Of a stretch of 64,000 nucleotides of DNA, positions 43,823 to 54,800 are shown in pieces (position 1 is the first letter of the stretch; every line of letters starts with the position of its first letter). The notes beneath the pieces are model-generated. The model was not told where the DNA came from. It ran no database searches and saw only the letters and a list, made by a program, of their open reading frames with translations. The stretch lies in assembly GCF_927798175.1 (NCBI RefSeq), contig NZ_CAKMMP010000001.1, forward strand, positions 1 to 64,000, read 5' to 3'. This DNA comes from Paenibacillus sp. JJ-223 (GTDB taxonomy: Bacteria > Bacillota > Bacilli > Paenibacillales > Paenibacillaceae). A program made the translations under genes and the position numbers.

Positions 43823-45737
43823 CAACATTCGCCGCAACGGGCGGGCGTACATTGCTTTTTTCCTGAGCAGTGTCGTGATGGTCATGATCTTTTTTGCCTA
43901 TGCGATGTTTATCTATCATCCTTCGGTGAAGGCTATGCCCATGGGAGAGACGACATCGGTGGGGATGGGGATTGCATCAGGCATTGTATACGTGTTTGCC
44001 ATTTTTTTTGTCATCTATTCGATCGGCGCATTCCTGAAGTCCAGAAATAAGGAGTTCGGCATTTTAACGATTCTTGGTGCCGCGCCGGGCCAGATCCGGC
44101 GCTTGATCATGCTGGAAAATATGCTGATCGGAGCCGTGTCGATCGTGGCAGGCATTGCCGGCGGCATGCTTTTATCCAAATTGTTTCTCATGGTGGCCAC
44201 CCGTTTCATTGGCATGGAGGATCTGCCGTTCTATTTTCCACTGAAGGCGATTGGACTGACGGTAGGGGCGTTTATGCTTTTGTTTGTCGGCGTTTCGCTC
44301 TTTACCCTGGCGTTTATTGGAAACAGGCGCGCGCTGGATCTATTGACCGGAACGAGCAGGCCGAAAAAAGAACCGAGGGTGTCATGGCTGTTCTCGCTGA
44401 TCGGCGCTGGATTGCTGGCGACCGGGTTCATTGCACTGTACGATGACCTGCAAGAGGTGAACATTTTGATCGCTGCGATTAGCGGCATTGCGGGAACGTA
44501 CTTCTTTTACTCCCAGCTCTCGGTATTGGTCATGCGATTATTGAAGCGAAGCCGGCGTTGGGGATGGAAGGGGACACGCCTCTTGTGGGTGTCGGAAATG
44601 GCGTACAAAATCAAGGATAACGCACGTATGCTGTTCATGGTTACGGTCGTGATCGCCCTGGCTTCGATGAGCGCCGTCGTCATTTTATCGCTGGACCAGG
44701 ATAATCGGGAGAAGTTTCGGGAAAGCGAGTTCCCGGTTCAGTACCGCATCTACGATGCTAAGGAAGGCGAGGATTTTGGCATCATTGATTCTGTTTTCAA
44801 ACAGGCAGGCGTAAATTATGAACGAGCTTACGTACATTATGATTGGGGCGTAGCGGAGGGCAGCCATACGGCACTGTTGTCGCTCAGCGATTACAATCGC
44901 ATCAATGCACTTCGCGGAAAGCAGGCTGAGCAGCTCGCGTCCGGCAAAGGGATATTTATCGACTCGCGCAATTCTGCGGAAATGGACAGCCATACGACAT
45001 TTCATTCTTATGCAGCCGGTGACATGATGACGCTCCAGCAGGAATCGGGTTCAACCCACGTTCAGATTGACAAGTCGATAAAGGACGCTATGTATTGGGA
45101 TACCATGTTTGCTTCAAGCGTATTGGTTCTGCCGGATGAGGACTTTTCACAAGTGGGAGAAAAGAATTCCGGAGCCAACGTTTTGTTGTACAGCGTTCCG
45201 TCATGGGGCAAAGACATACCTGCCAACCATTCGCCCGAGGCGCGGATTAGCAGGGAATTGCAGGCATTGGACGACGACATGCAAATGGATCCCGAGAAAT
45301 ACGATTTTTCCGGGTACATGGCAACCCGATACGCCAACTTTGAAAATACGCGGGAAGCCACCTCGATCATTACGTTTCTGGGTGTGATGATCGGTCTTGT
45401 GTTCTCCATCTCTTCGGCAAGCTTCCTGTACTTCAGGCTGCATACCGATCTGGAGGCGGACGGGAGGATGGTGCATGGCTTGTCGAAAATCGGTTTGAGT
45501 TTTCAGGAGATGAAACGTTCGTCCACCGTGCAGATTGCGATCCTGTTTTTCTTCCCGATGCTGACGGCCATCGTCGAAACGCTCGTTGTTGTCAAACCGT
45601 TTCTGACCCAATTCGGCGTTACGGATTATACGGTGCCCGTTTTGAGCGTCTTCGGGGCGTTCCTCGGCTTGCAGACCCTTTACTTTTTCATCATTCGTGG
45701 TCGCTATATTTCCTCCTTGCGCAAAAAGATGGTATGA
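43797..45737 (+). CDS. ABC transporter permease, BceB-like
   Basis: A 646-residue permease, the same length as B. subtilis BceB, from ATG 43797 with GGGGAGGG upstream. The expected ten helices, two FtsX-like blocks (RNKEFGILTILGAAPGQIRR in the first, DGRMVHGLSKIGLSFQEMKR in the second), and a large extracellular domain of about 200 residues (about 310-510) that binds peptide in this family are all visible. With the ATPase it frees lipid-cycle targets from peptide antibiotics and also signals to the kinase. Confidence 0.92.
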   Translation: MSFPQFAFNNIRRNGRAYIAFFLSSVVMVMIFFAYAMFIYHPSVKAMPMGETTSVGMGIASGIVYVFAIFFVIYSIGAFLKSRNKEFGILTILGAAPGQIRRLIMLENMLIGAVSIVAGIAGGMLLSKLFLMVATRFIGMEDLPFYFPLKAIGLTVGAFMLLFVGVSLFTLAFIGNRRALDLLTGTSRPKKEPRVSWLFSLIGAGLLATGFIALYDDLQEVNILIAAISGIAGTYFFYSQLSVLVMRLLKRSRRWGWKGTRLLWVSEMAYKIKDNARMLFMVTVVIALASMSAVVILSLDQDNREKFRESEFPVQYRIYDAKEGEDFGIIDSVFKQAGVNYERAYVHYDWGVAEGSHTALLSLSDYNRINALRGKQAEQLASGKGIFIDSRNSAEMDSHTTFHSYAAGDMMTLQQESGSTHVQIDKSIKDAMYWDTMFASSVLVLPDEDFSQVGEKNSGANVLLYSVPSWGKDIPANHSPEARISRELQALDDDMQMDPEKYDFSGYMATRYANFENTREATSIITFLGVMIGLVFSISSASFLYFRLHTDLEADGRMVHGLSKIGLSFQEMKRSSTVQIAILFFFPMLTAIVETLVVVKPFLTQFGVTDYTVPVLSVFGAFLGLQTLYFFIIRGRYISSLRKKMV

Positions 45738-46032
45738 GTACATGCTGGAGCATATGGTCGGCTTGACATGATTTTCAACAAACATAAATGGCCCGGAACC
45801 CTGATTGCTATCAAGGGTGTCCGGGCCGTTGTCCGTTTACGGGCAGTACATAACGAGGTGCTTCGCTAGGGCTTGAGCGGCTTCTTGCCGGCAAGGGCGT
45901 CGAATTAGGTGTGCATTTGCATGCTAAGATTAGCCGAAGGACTTGAATGAAAGCCGAATTTCGTTTTCAATTTAGTTATGACCGTAACAAGCTGCATTCT
46001 GGTTCTTTATTATCCCGAACGGAGGCAACACA
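45738..46032. other. Intergenic region with strong GC hairpin
   Basis: A hairpin at 45790-45827 (GGCCCGGA / TCCGGGCC with inner CCCT/AGGG) lies in the gap after the permease. It lacks a T-run, so it may be an imperfect terminator. No other structured element was seen before the TTG at 46033. Confidence 0.5.
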
Positions 46033-48627
46033 TTGAGAGCGAACCCCGACATCATGAAATACAAATTGGAAGTCCCTGAACCCCGTAAACATTGGATAAA
46101 CCGAAAGCTGATTCAACCACCTTCAGCAGGAGATTTGCCTCAAGGAATCACCTTGATCACCGCACCTGCCGGGAGTGGGAAAACAACAGCGATGACGCAG
46201 ATCGCGCACAGCGGCAATCACCAGATCGCATGGTATGCGCTGGATGAACATGATAATGATTTGCGGAGATTTTGGCGTTACCTCGTACATATGCTGCATC
46301 CCTACCTGACGGCGGGCGCGAGTGACCGTCTGTTATCGCTGCTTGCGGAGTATGCCGATCGCTCGTTGAAACCGTTTCTGGACCAGTATCTTAACGATGT
46401 ATACGATATCCAACCATCGATTTGTGTTGTCCTTGATGATTATCATGTAATCTGGAATGAAGAGATTCATGAAACCCTGAATTACTGGCTTCATCATTTG
46501 CCGGCGAACATTCACGTCCTGATCGGTTCACGTTCAGAACCGCCCCTTAAGGGATGGCAGACGTGGAACGTCAAGGGCAAACTGCGAAAAGTCAATGCAC
46601 TCCAATTGGCGTTTACGGCCGAACAGGCGCAGGAAATGTGCAAAACGATCCTGGGTGGAGAACTTCCCAAGGAATGGGTGAATGTGCTGATCAAGCGCAC
46701 GGAAGGCTGGGCTGCCGGTCTTCAGCTGGCGTTGATTTCCCTTCAGCAGCGGCCAAGCGGGGAGTGGGCCGATTGGGTTCGGCATCTCGATATGGACCAA
46801 TATATTGAACAATATCTGTTGGAAGAGATATGGAACGGATTGGATGAACAGGTCCAACGTTTTTTGCTGGAAACGTCCGCTTTGGCCAGATTCAATGCCA
46901 TGTTGTGCGAGGAGGTAACCGGTCTTGCGGATTGCGGAGAAAAGTTGGGATTTTTGCAAAGTAATGGCTTGTTTCTGATCCCCCTTGAAGGAGGGTACTT
47001 TCGTTATCATCATTTGGTCGGCCATTTTTACGAAACGAGGTTAAGAGAGCGTTCCCCGGAGCGCTGGCTTGAATTAAAGCGGAATACCAGCAAGGCTTAT
47101 GCACGCATGGGCTGGCATGAAGAAGCGGTGGAATTTGCTTTTGCAGGCAAAGCTTATGATACAGCCTCCGCAATCCTGGAGGAGCATCTTCATGGATTCG
47201 TTCAGCGGGGGGAATTTTCCCTGCTCCATGATTGGCTTGCGCGCTTCCCGGCAAAGTTTCCGGTGTCAGACCGGATCAGGCTGGTCCGTGTTTTCGTAAG
47301 CTCGGTGCTGGGCAAGCACGAGGATGCGCGTACGATGATGGAAACGATGGAAAATGAATTGTTCGGAACACCTTTGCAGCCGGAACAGTTGGAGCTCTTG
47401 AGCGGACTGTTTTTCGTCAAAGGAAATGCGGCGTTTCATTCTGGCCAATTCCAGGAATGGTTTCGGTTTGCCGAATCTTTTCAGCTTCGGCTTCCGCAGG
47501 ACCCGGTTTTTTTCGATTTTAATTATAACTTCAACCAGCCCTTCGTCCGCTATACTACCTTTGGCCTCGGGGGCGTCTTGACAGAAACGACGGCAGAGCT
47601 GGGGCAAAGGATAACAACGATCCTGAAACAGAATGGATGGGAAGAATCGCTGATGTGCCAATATGTCATGCAGTCATTGGTCGAGGGATACTACGAGTGG
47701 AATGATCTGGATCGATGCAGAACGCTGTTGGACCGAATTACGGCAAAGGGGCGTTATTTGAAAGTTCCGGGATTGTTCGTTCCCGTCCGTTTGATGATGG
47801 CCCGGTTAAGTGTGGCGTCGGGAGACCGTGCAGGTGCCAGAGTGATCGTCGAACAGACGCTTCAGCGAATGGATCGCGTATCCGACATGCCATGGCATCG
47901 GTCTTTAATAACGTTTCTTGCCGAAATGGACCTGGCAGAAGGAGCCGTGGATCAGGCTGAAATGCGTTTCAAGGAGATACACCTTTCCCCGGATCATCGG
48001 GTACATTTAGGGTCGATTCAAGAGACCCTTGTTCTTGCAAGGCTGCTGATTGCCCAGGGCAGGGCGGATGAAGGGCAGAGGCTGCTGATGCAGCTCTCCC
48101 TGCTGGCAGAGGAATCCGGCATGGCCAACGTGGCTGTCTCGTCGTCAGTCCTGCAAGCTTGGGGGGATCTGGTTCAAGGTAAAAGAAAACAAGCGGCAGA
48201 ACGAATCTCTACTGCCCTTCAACGTGTGATGCCATTTCGTTATACCCGTACTTTCGTGGACGAAGGAGGCTGGATGCAACGGTTATTGGAAGAAATGATG
48301 GTCCATTCGGCATTCGATAACCAACCTGCGTTGAAATCCTACGCCGCCGAGCTGTTGTCCGTCCTGAAAGCGGAAGGGAATGGCGAAGCAGCAGAGGCGC
48401 AGCTTGACATCGACGGTTATGAACTGACCGCCAAAGAAATCGAGATGGTCAAACTGCTTCATCTGGGTTGCATGAATCGCGAGATCGCGGATCAGATGGG
48501 GCTTTCGCCGGGCACGGTCAAGGTGTACCTGAACCGAATCTACAACAAGCTTGGCGTGCGCACCCGGACGCAGGCTGTTCTGGTAACCACTCCGGTACCT
48601 CTCGCATTTCCGCCTTATCCAGGATAG
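46033..48627 (+). CDS. MalT-type LuxR-family transcriptional activator
   Basis: An 864-residue STAND regulator. The N-terminal ATPase holds Walker A APAGSGKTT (about residues 45-53) and Walker B CVVLDDYH (about 131-138). A long helical repeat region (about 350-780, TPR-like) is the probable signal sensor. The C-terminal LuxR helix-turn-helix (about 795-855) reads LTAKEIEMVKLLHLGCMNREI...SPGTVKVYLNRIYNKLGVRTR. MalT-type proteins oligomerise with ATP and inducer to activate transcription. TTG 46033 has GGAGG 7 nt upstream. It precedes the giant SLH protein gene on the same strand and may control it. Confidence 0.87.
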   Translation: MRANPDIMKYKLEVPEPRKHWINRKLIQPPSAGDLPQGITLITAPAGSGKTTAMTQIAHSGNHQIAWYALDEHDNDLRRFWRYLVHMLHPYLTAGASDRLLSLLAEYADRSLKPFLDQYLNDVYDIQPSICVVLDDYHVIWNEEIHETLNYWLHHLPANIHVLIGSRSEPPLKGWQTWNVKGKLRKVNALQLAFTAEQAQEMCKTILGGELPKEWVNVLIKRTEGWAAGLQLALISLQQRPSGEWADWVRHLDMDQYIEQYLLEEIWNGLDEQVQRFLLETSALARFNAMLCEEVTGLADCGEKLGFLQSNGLFLIPLEGGYFRYHHLVGHFYETRLRERSPERWLELKRNTSKAYARMGWHEEAVEFAFAGKAYDTASAILEEHLHGFVQRGEFSLLHDWLARFPAKFPVSDRIRLVRVFVSSVLGKHEDARTMMETMENELFGTPLQPEQLELLSGLFFVKGNAAFHSGQFQEWFRFAESFQLRLPQDPVFFDFNYNFNQPFVRYTTFGLGGVLTETTAELGQRITTILKQNGWEESLMCQYVMQSLVEGYYEWNDLDRCRTLLDRITAKGRYLKVPGLFVPVRLMMARLSVASGDRAGARVIVEQTLQRMDRVSDMPWHRSLITFLAEMDLAEGAVDQAEMRFKEIHLSPDHRVHLGSIQETLVLARLLIAQGRADEGQRLLMQLSLLAEESGMANVAVSSSVLQAWGDLVQGKRKQAAERISTALQRVMPFRYTRTFVDEGGWMQRLLEEMMVHSAFDNQPALKSYAAELLSVLKAEGNGEAAEAQLDIDGYELTAKEIEMVKLLHLGCMNREIADQMGLSPGTVKVYLNRIYNKLGVRTRTQAVLVTTPVPLAFPPYPG

Positions 48628-48656
48628 GTATCAGATTACAAAGTAAAGTTCCGCAC

Positions 48657-48801
48657 AGCCGCAGCACGGGTGGAGATCCTCCGGATTGCGGCTGCTTCCC
48701 CTGCTTAAAATCCCGGGAGTTAACTTTAGTTAATTGTAGGCCACGGCAGGCTTTGATAGGATGTCGATAGGAATAAAGGCCCGGTTCGCGGGCCGGTCTT
48801 T
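48657..48801 (+). other. Two hairpins in the leader of the SLH/RCC1 gene
   Basis: First hairpin AGCCGCA/TGCGGCT (48657-48693), then a GGCCCG-gttcg-CGGGCC stem (about 48778-48794) followed by GGTCTTTTATT. The second resembles an intrinsic terminator placed before the start codon. The first may end the regulator transcript. Confidence 0.45.
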
Positions 48802-48847
48802 TATTCTTGCGAGAATGGCATCCATCAACACGAAGGGGAAGGTTTAT

Positions 48848-51800
48848 TTGCACTTATTACGTAAAATCGTCTTGGTCCTGATCGTTTTCGCGCTGGCGAT
48901 GCCGCAGATTGCAATCCGGCCTGCCGAGGCGGCCTCCGGTCTATCGACCTCCATCAAAACCGCCGGGGGAGGATACCTGCATTCGCTGTTTATCGCCGCA
49001 GACGGTGCCGTCTGGGCGTTCGGAGATAACAGCGCGGGTGAGTTGGGCGACGGCACGACACAAAATTCGTTTCGTCCGGTCCAAGTCACCAAATTCGACG
49101 GAACCCCCCTAACGGGAGCCAAAGAGGTGGCAGGGGGCGGTTATTATTCACTGGCTTTAATGGAAGATGGAACCGTCTGGGCCTGGGGCAAGGGAAGCGC
49201 CGGGACTCTTGGAAATGGGGCATTCGATGACCAATACCGGGCAGTGCAGGTGATGCAGTCCAACGGAACCCCGATCCAAGGAGTGCAAAGCATTGCCGCA
49301 GGTTACTCGCATGCGCTGGCGCTAAAAGAAGACGGCTCTGTATGGGGATGGGGTTCCAATTCGTCGAATGTATTAACGGATTACAACGATTATCTAATTC
49401 CGCGAGCTGTACAGTTGAAACAGTCCAGCGGCTCCTATCTTACGAATGTCAAGGCCGTAGGCATCGGAGATTATCATTCGATGGTCCTGAAAAACGACGG
49501 GACGGTGTGGGCATGGGGATTCGGTGGCTTGAGTTCGTTGGGTAACGGTTCCACCAATAGTTCCGTATATCCGGTCCAAGTCATCGATGCCTCCGATCAG
49601 CCCTTGGCCGATATCGTCGGCATCACGGGTCATCGTTTGGGCGGACTGGCCTTGAAGTCCGACGGAACGGTATGGGCATGGGGGTATAATGAAAATTATA
49701 ACCTGGGCATCGGGGATGGCGTGACAAGCAGCACCAAGGCCCTGCAGGTGCTGCAAACCGGTTCTGTCCCGTTAACCGACGTGGCAGAGCTGGCAGGCGG
49801 AGGTCGGGTCACCGTGGTTCTCAAGAAAGACGGTTCCGCATGGTGGTGGGGCATGCAGAATCGAAATCTGAAAGTGGCCACGCGTTTGATTAACGATGCG
49901 TCCGACATCGCGGCTGGAGACACTCATGTGCTCGTCACCAAAAGAGACGGAACCATATGGGGCGGTGGATGGACTTCGAAAGGCGAGCTTGGTATTTCCA
50001 ATGAAGCGACATATATCTATTATACCAGTCCCATACAGGTATACCCTGCTACCTTGCGAATGACTTCGAACCAGAACCGGCTTACTGCGGATGGCGAAAG
50101 CAAAGCTTTAATCACCGTTACTTTGCTCGAAGGCAGTAAACTGCCGATCGGAAAAAGTGAGGGCAGGCTGCAGCTTCAGGCTACCCTCGGCGAGCTTGGA
50201 CCCGTCACCGATCATGGAGACGGCACGTATTCCGCCGAATTTACGGCATCAACAACGACCGGGAATGCTGTCATCAGCGGTACGCTGAATGGCTATCCCA
50301 TGACCGCAACGACAACGATCACGCTGGTGCCCCTGCCACCTTCGGCCGAGAAATCGACCGTGTCGTCAAGCCCTTCGTCCATCATGGCGGACGGGGGCAG
50401 CGCATCCACGATTACGGTACAACTGAAGGATGCAAACGGCAATTCGTTGACTTCCGGAGGCCATGCCGTGAAGCTCTCCGCGACTTCCGGGACGCTCGGA
50501 ACGGTGCGGAATAACGCCAACGGCACGTATACCGCGATACTAACCTCGCCGACAACCGTCGGTTCTGCCACGGTTTCCGCATCGGTAGACGGAGTCCCGA
50601 TCCGGCAAACGGCAACGGTTCAATTTCTGGCCGGTCCGGCTTCGGCAGACAAATCGACCATCAGCGCATCGGCAAATACGATTCCAGTCGGAACGGGCAG
50701 TACGTTAGTTACCCTCCGGTTATTTGATGCTTACGGGAACCCTATTGCATCAGGCGGAAACACCGTCAAATTGAAGTCGACTTTGGGAAGTTTCGGTAAG
50801 GTGAGCGAGTTGAACAATGGAACCTTTACAGCTACGCTGCAGGCGGGTACGGTTTCGGGCAAAGCAACGATCCGTGCCGAACTAAATGGGACTCCCTTAA
50901 AAGATCAAGCCGAAGTCATGGTTGAGCCCGGTGCGGCATCCCTCTCGAAATCGACGCTTATTCCTGAGCAACCCATCCTTGTTGCCGACGGGACAAGCCT
51001 TACCCAGATCAAGCTGCAAATCCGGGATGATTACGGCAACGATTGGATGGCTTCCGCCGGACAAGTGACCATGAATACAACGGCAGGCGTCCTGTCCAAA
51101 GTCACCGATCTTGGCAACGGCAGCTACACAGCGACGCTTAAAAGTGAGATCAAAGTCGGCACGGCTGCTGTTTCCGCGAAATTGAACGGTGCTGCGGTGA
51201 CTCAACAGGCTTTTGTTGAATTTTCTCCGGGTCCGGCTTCTGCCGCGGGCTCTACCTTTATCGCTGACCGTCAGCAGGTAACCGCCGGAACAGGCGAAGC
51301 CAAGTTGACCGTCCAGCTGTTCGATGCTTACGGGAATCGCCTTATAAGCGGCGGAGACAAGGTGGCCATTAGCGCGGACAAGGGACAAGTTGGCAACGTG
51401 ACGGATCAAGGGAACGGTACATATACGGCTGCCTTTACCGCTCCGACGAGCATAGGGAACGCCGAATTATCCGTCACGGTAAACGGTTCACGACTTCCCG
51501 AGACGCTAACGATCCGTATTGAACCGGGGAATGTATCCGCTGCGGCCTCCTCCGTTGAAGCGAGTGATTCCTTCTTAACGGCGAACGGCGTTAGCGAGAC
51601 TACGATTACGGTACATTTGAAGGACGCTTACGGCAATCCCGTTACCCCTGGCGGGGAGCAGGTAGAAATTTCTGCTTCAGCAGGAACCTTGACACAGGTG
51701 GAAGATCAGGGGAACGGCATCTATAGTGCGGTCCTGACCTCGAGCACTTTCACAGGTACGTCGACGATCACGGCTTCCGTGAACGGTCAGATTCTGGATC

Positions 51801-54800
51801 ATTCGGTCCATGTCGAGTTCGTGCCTGGCACAGCTTCGGACAAGACCTCCGACCTGATGGCCGAAAGCGCTCAAATCACAGCCAACGGCGTGAGTTCGAC
51901 ATCGATTCTGTTGCAGCTGAAGGACGAATTCGGAAACCTGCTTACAACGGGCGGAGAACAAGTGGATCTTCGGACCACGGCAGGCACCTTGAGTTCGGTA
52001 TTGGATATGCAGGACGGCACATATACGGCGATATTGACATCAGACACGATGGCCGGAACTGCTGAAGTCACCGGCGTTTTAAATGGTGTCCCTATGGTGA
52101 ACGCCGCTGCCGTACAATTTCTTCCGGGTCCTCCTGCAGCAGATCAATCTACGTTGACGGTGGACCGCAGCGTCCTCTCGACGGATCCGGGAAGCAGTGC
52201 GGAAGTGACGGTGCTGTTGAAGGACGCCTATGGCAACGAATTGATCACCGATGAGGGTGCGGGTCGTCTGCAATTGGCTGCCACGCTAGGCAGTCTTACC
52301 GCGCCTGTTTATGCCGGGCAAGGCCGATATACGGCCCAAATCCAATCGAGCCAGGCCGGTAATGCAACGATCACGGCCATGATCGATGGAGCGATGCTGC
52401 CCACGGAAGCAGAAGTGCAGTTCTTGCCTGGTGAAGCTTCGCCTTCAACCTCGTCTATGGTTACTGATACCGAACGTTCGACCGCAAACGGCATCCAGTC
52501 CGCAAAGATTACGCTGCAGTTGACGGATGCCTCAGGCAATGCGTTAACGGATGAAGCCGTTCTGCCCGACGTGCAGCTTTACAGCTCGTTAGGCAGCCTT
52601 TCGGAGCCGGAATATGCAGGGGGAGGCAAATACACTGCCGAGTTAACGTCGACCCGTGCCGGAATCGCTGCCATTACGGCAACGATCGATGGTATCCTGC
52701 TTGATTCCAGGGTCCAAGTAGAATGGCTTCCGGACATCCCGTCCGCACTCGCGTCTACTCTGACGGTGGACCGGCCGGCTGTGCCGGCCAATGGATCGGA
52801 GCATGCGTCGCTCGAACTTAGCGTACGGGATGCATACGGGAATGCTGCCGCCGGCGAAGTCCGGCTCGAATCTACGCTTGGAACCGTCACCGAAGTAACC
52901 TATGTCCGTCCTGGGACATACACGGCGGAACTTCGTTCAACGGAAGCGGGGATCGCTGACATTCAGGCCTGGATCGACGGTGAGCCTGTTTCGGGCAAAG
53001 CACAGGTTGCTTTTACGGATGGAATTTGGTTCTCGCCTTCGTCCTATCGAATACCGTTGGGGGAATCTGTTCGTACGGTCGTAGAGGTCACCTATGAAGA
53101 TCAGGCATCGGACCGCACGGACGATGTTGATTTTCAGTATGAGGACGGCATCATACAGGTGTCTCAAGCCGATGATGGGGACTGGTATATCACCGGTCTT
53201 CGAACGGGACAAACCGTGCTTCAGGCGGTATACGCAGGTGAATCCGGTCCTCTGACGGCAAGCGTGCCCGTTACGGTGTTTGCAGTGCCGACCCGGTTGG
53301 AGTTCGCCGAACCGAGTTATTCGGTAGAGGAAGGCAAGCGTGCCCAGGTTAACATCGTTGCCGAATATTCGGACGGAACGACGAAAGACGTGACTGCGGA
53401 AGCGGCATATGCCATGCAAGACGACAGCATTGCCGCCATAGACGCCTCGGGCCGATTGCTCGGGATCAGGGCGGGAACCACGGGATTAAACGCGGAGTTC
53501 GAAGGTTTGAGCGCATCCGCCGATGTTAAAGTTTCGGCTGCAACCGTTCCTCCCCAGCCTGGAACGGGAAGTGGAGAGAACGGAGCGGGAAGCGTGACTT
53601 TACCAACGTCCCCGTCGTCCGGTTCGAACGAGACCAACCATGATCCGGAACAGATGCTCGAGTTTGAGATCCAATTCGACGAAACCAAGCGTGAGCTTGT
53701 TCGGTTGAGTTCGGAGGAGCTTTCGTCCGGACGCATTGTGATCGATACCGAGGAAGGCAGCCGCCAATGGAGCCTCTTGACGTCCCAAGCCGTCCTGAAT
53801 CAGTTAAGGATGATCAACGACGATTTGTTTGTGGAATGGAAGACGCCTCTTGGAACCATCGTTCTTCCCTTGAGCCAGATCGGAGATCAAGATTTGTCCG
53901 ATTCTCAAGAACAGATTCGCATATCCCTGCGGGAAGCGGAGGGTGAGATCCAATCCAATGTGGAGAATATAGCCAGCAGACTCGGGGCAAGTCTCCATAT
54001 AAAACCATTTGTTCTATCGCTGGAAACCCTGGATCGAGCAGGTAACGCGGCACCGTTGGTTTCTCTCGATCTGTCGATCATGTTCCGCACGGGTAAAGCC
54101 GTGGTTCAGGGAAACAAGCAAACAACTGCAGCCACGCTGGATCCGATTACCGGGAAACTCGGCTATGTACTTTCGCAAGCAAGCGACGATGCATTGGAGT
54201 TTCACATCAACCCGGGTCGGTTATATGCGGTGCTCGAAGTCCGCTCCTCATTTACGGACATGTCCGGGCATTGGGCCGAGGGTGCTGCCGAACGGCTGGC
54301 GACCCGATTGATCGTCCAAGGCACAGGCCAAGGAAAGTACGAGCCGGGACGTGCTGTAACGCGAGCCGAGATCGCGAGCATGTTGGTCCGGATGTTTGGA
54401 TCCAGCAAGCAAGGAACGTCCGAACCGTTTGGCGATGCTTCGGGTCAATGGTATTCCAGCGACGTGCAGGCTGCGTATGCAGAGGGCTGGATTCATGGTT
54501 ATGCGGACGGGACGTTTCGTCCGGAAGCCGGTGTATCCCGCCAGGAACTGTTCGTTATGTTGGCCAGAACACTTGAGTCTATGGGATATCCCGTAAAAGA
54601 GACAGGTGCACATCTGCCTTATTCGGATCAGGCATCCATCTCGGCGTGGGCGCAGAATGCGGTCCGGCAGCTCACCGAAACAAATCTCCTGGCTGGCGAT
54701 CCGTCGAACAGGCTGCAGCCTTTACGGACGGTCACTCGGGCAGAGGCTGCTGTGCTGCTTGAACGGATGATGGAACTCTCGTCCAATGATCAAGTGCAAG

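Noticed and set aside
45790..45827. GC-rich hairpin after the BceB-like gene as a standard terminator
   Set aside because: No T-run follows on either strand; listed only as a hairpin.
50044..53025. CRISPR-like or recent tandem duplication
   Set aside because: The repeats are long, diverged and in frame; they encode Ig-like domains.
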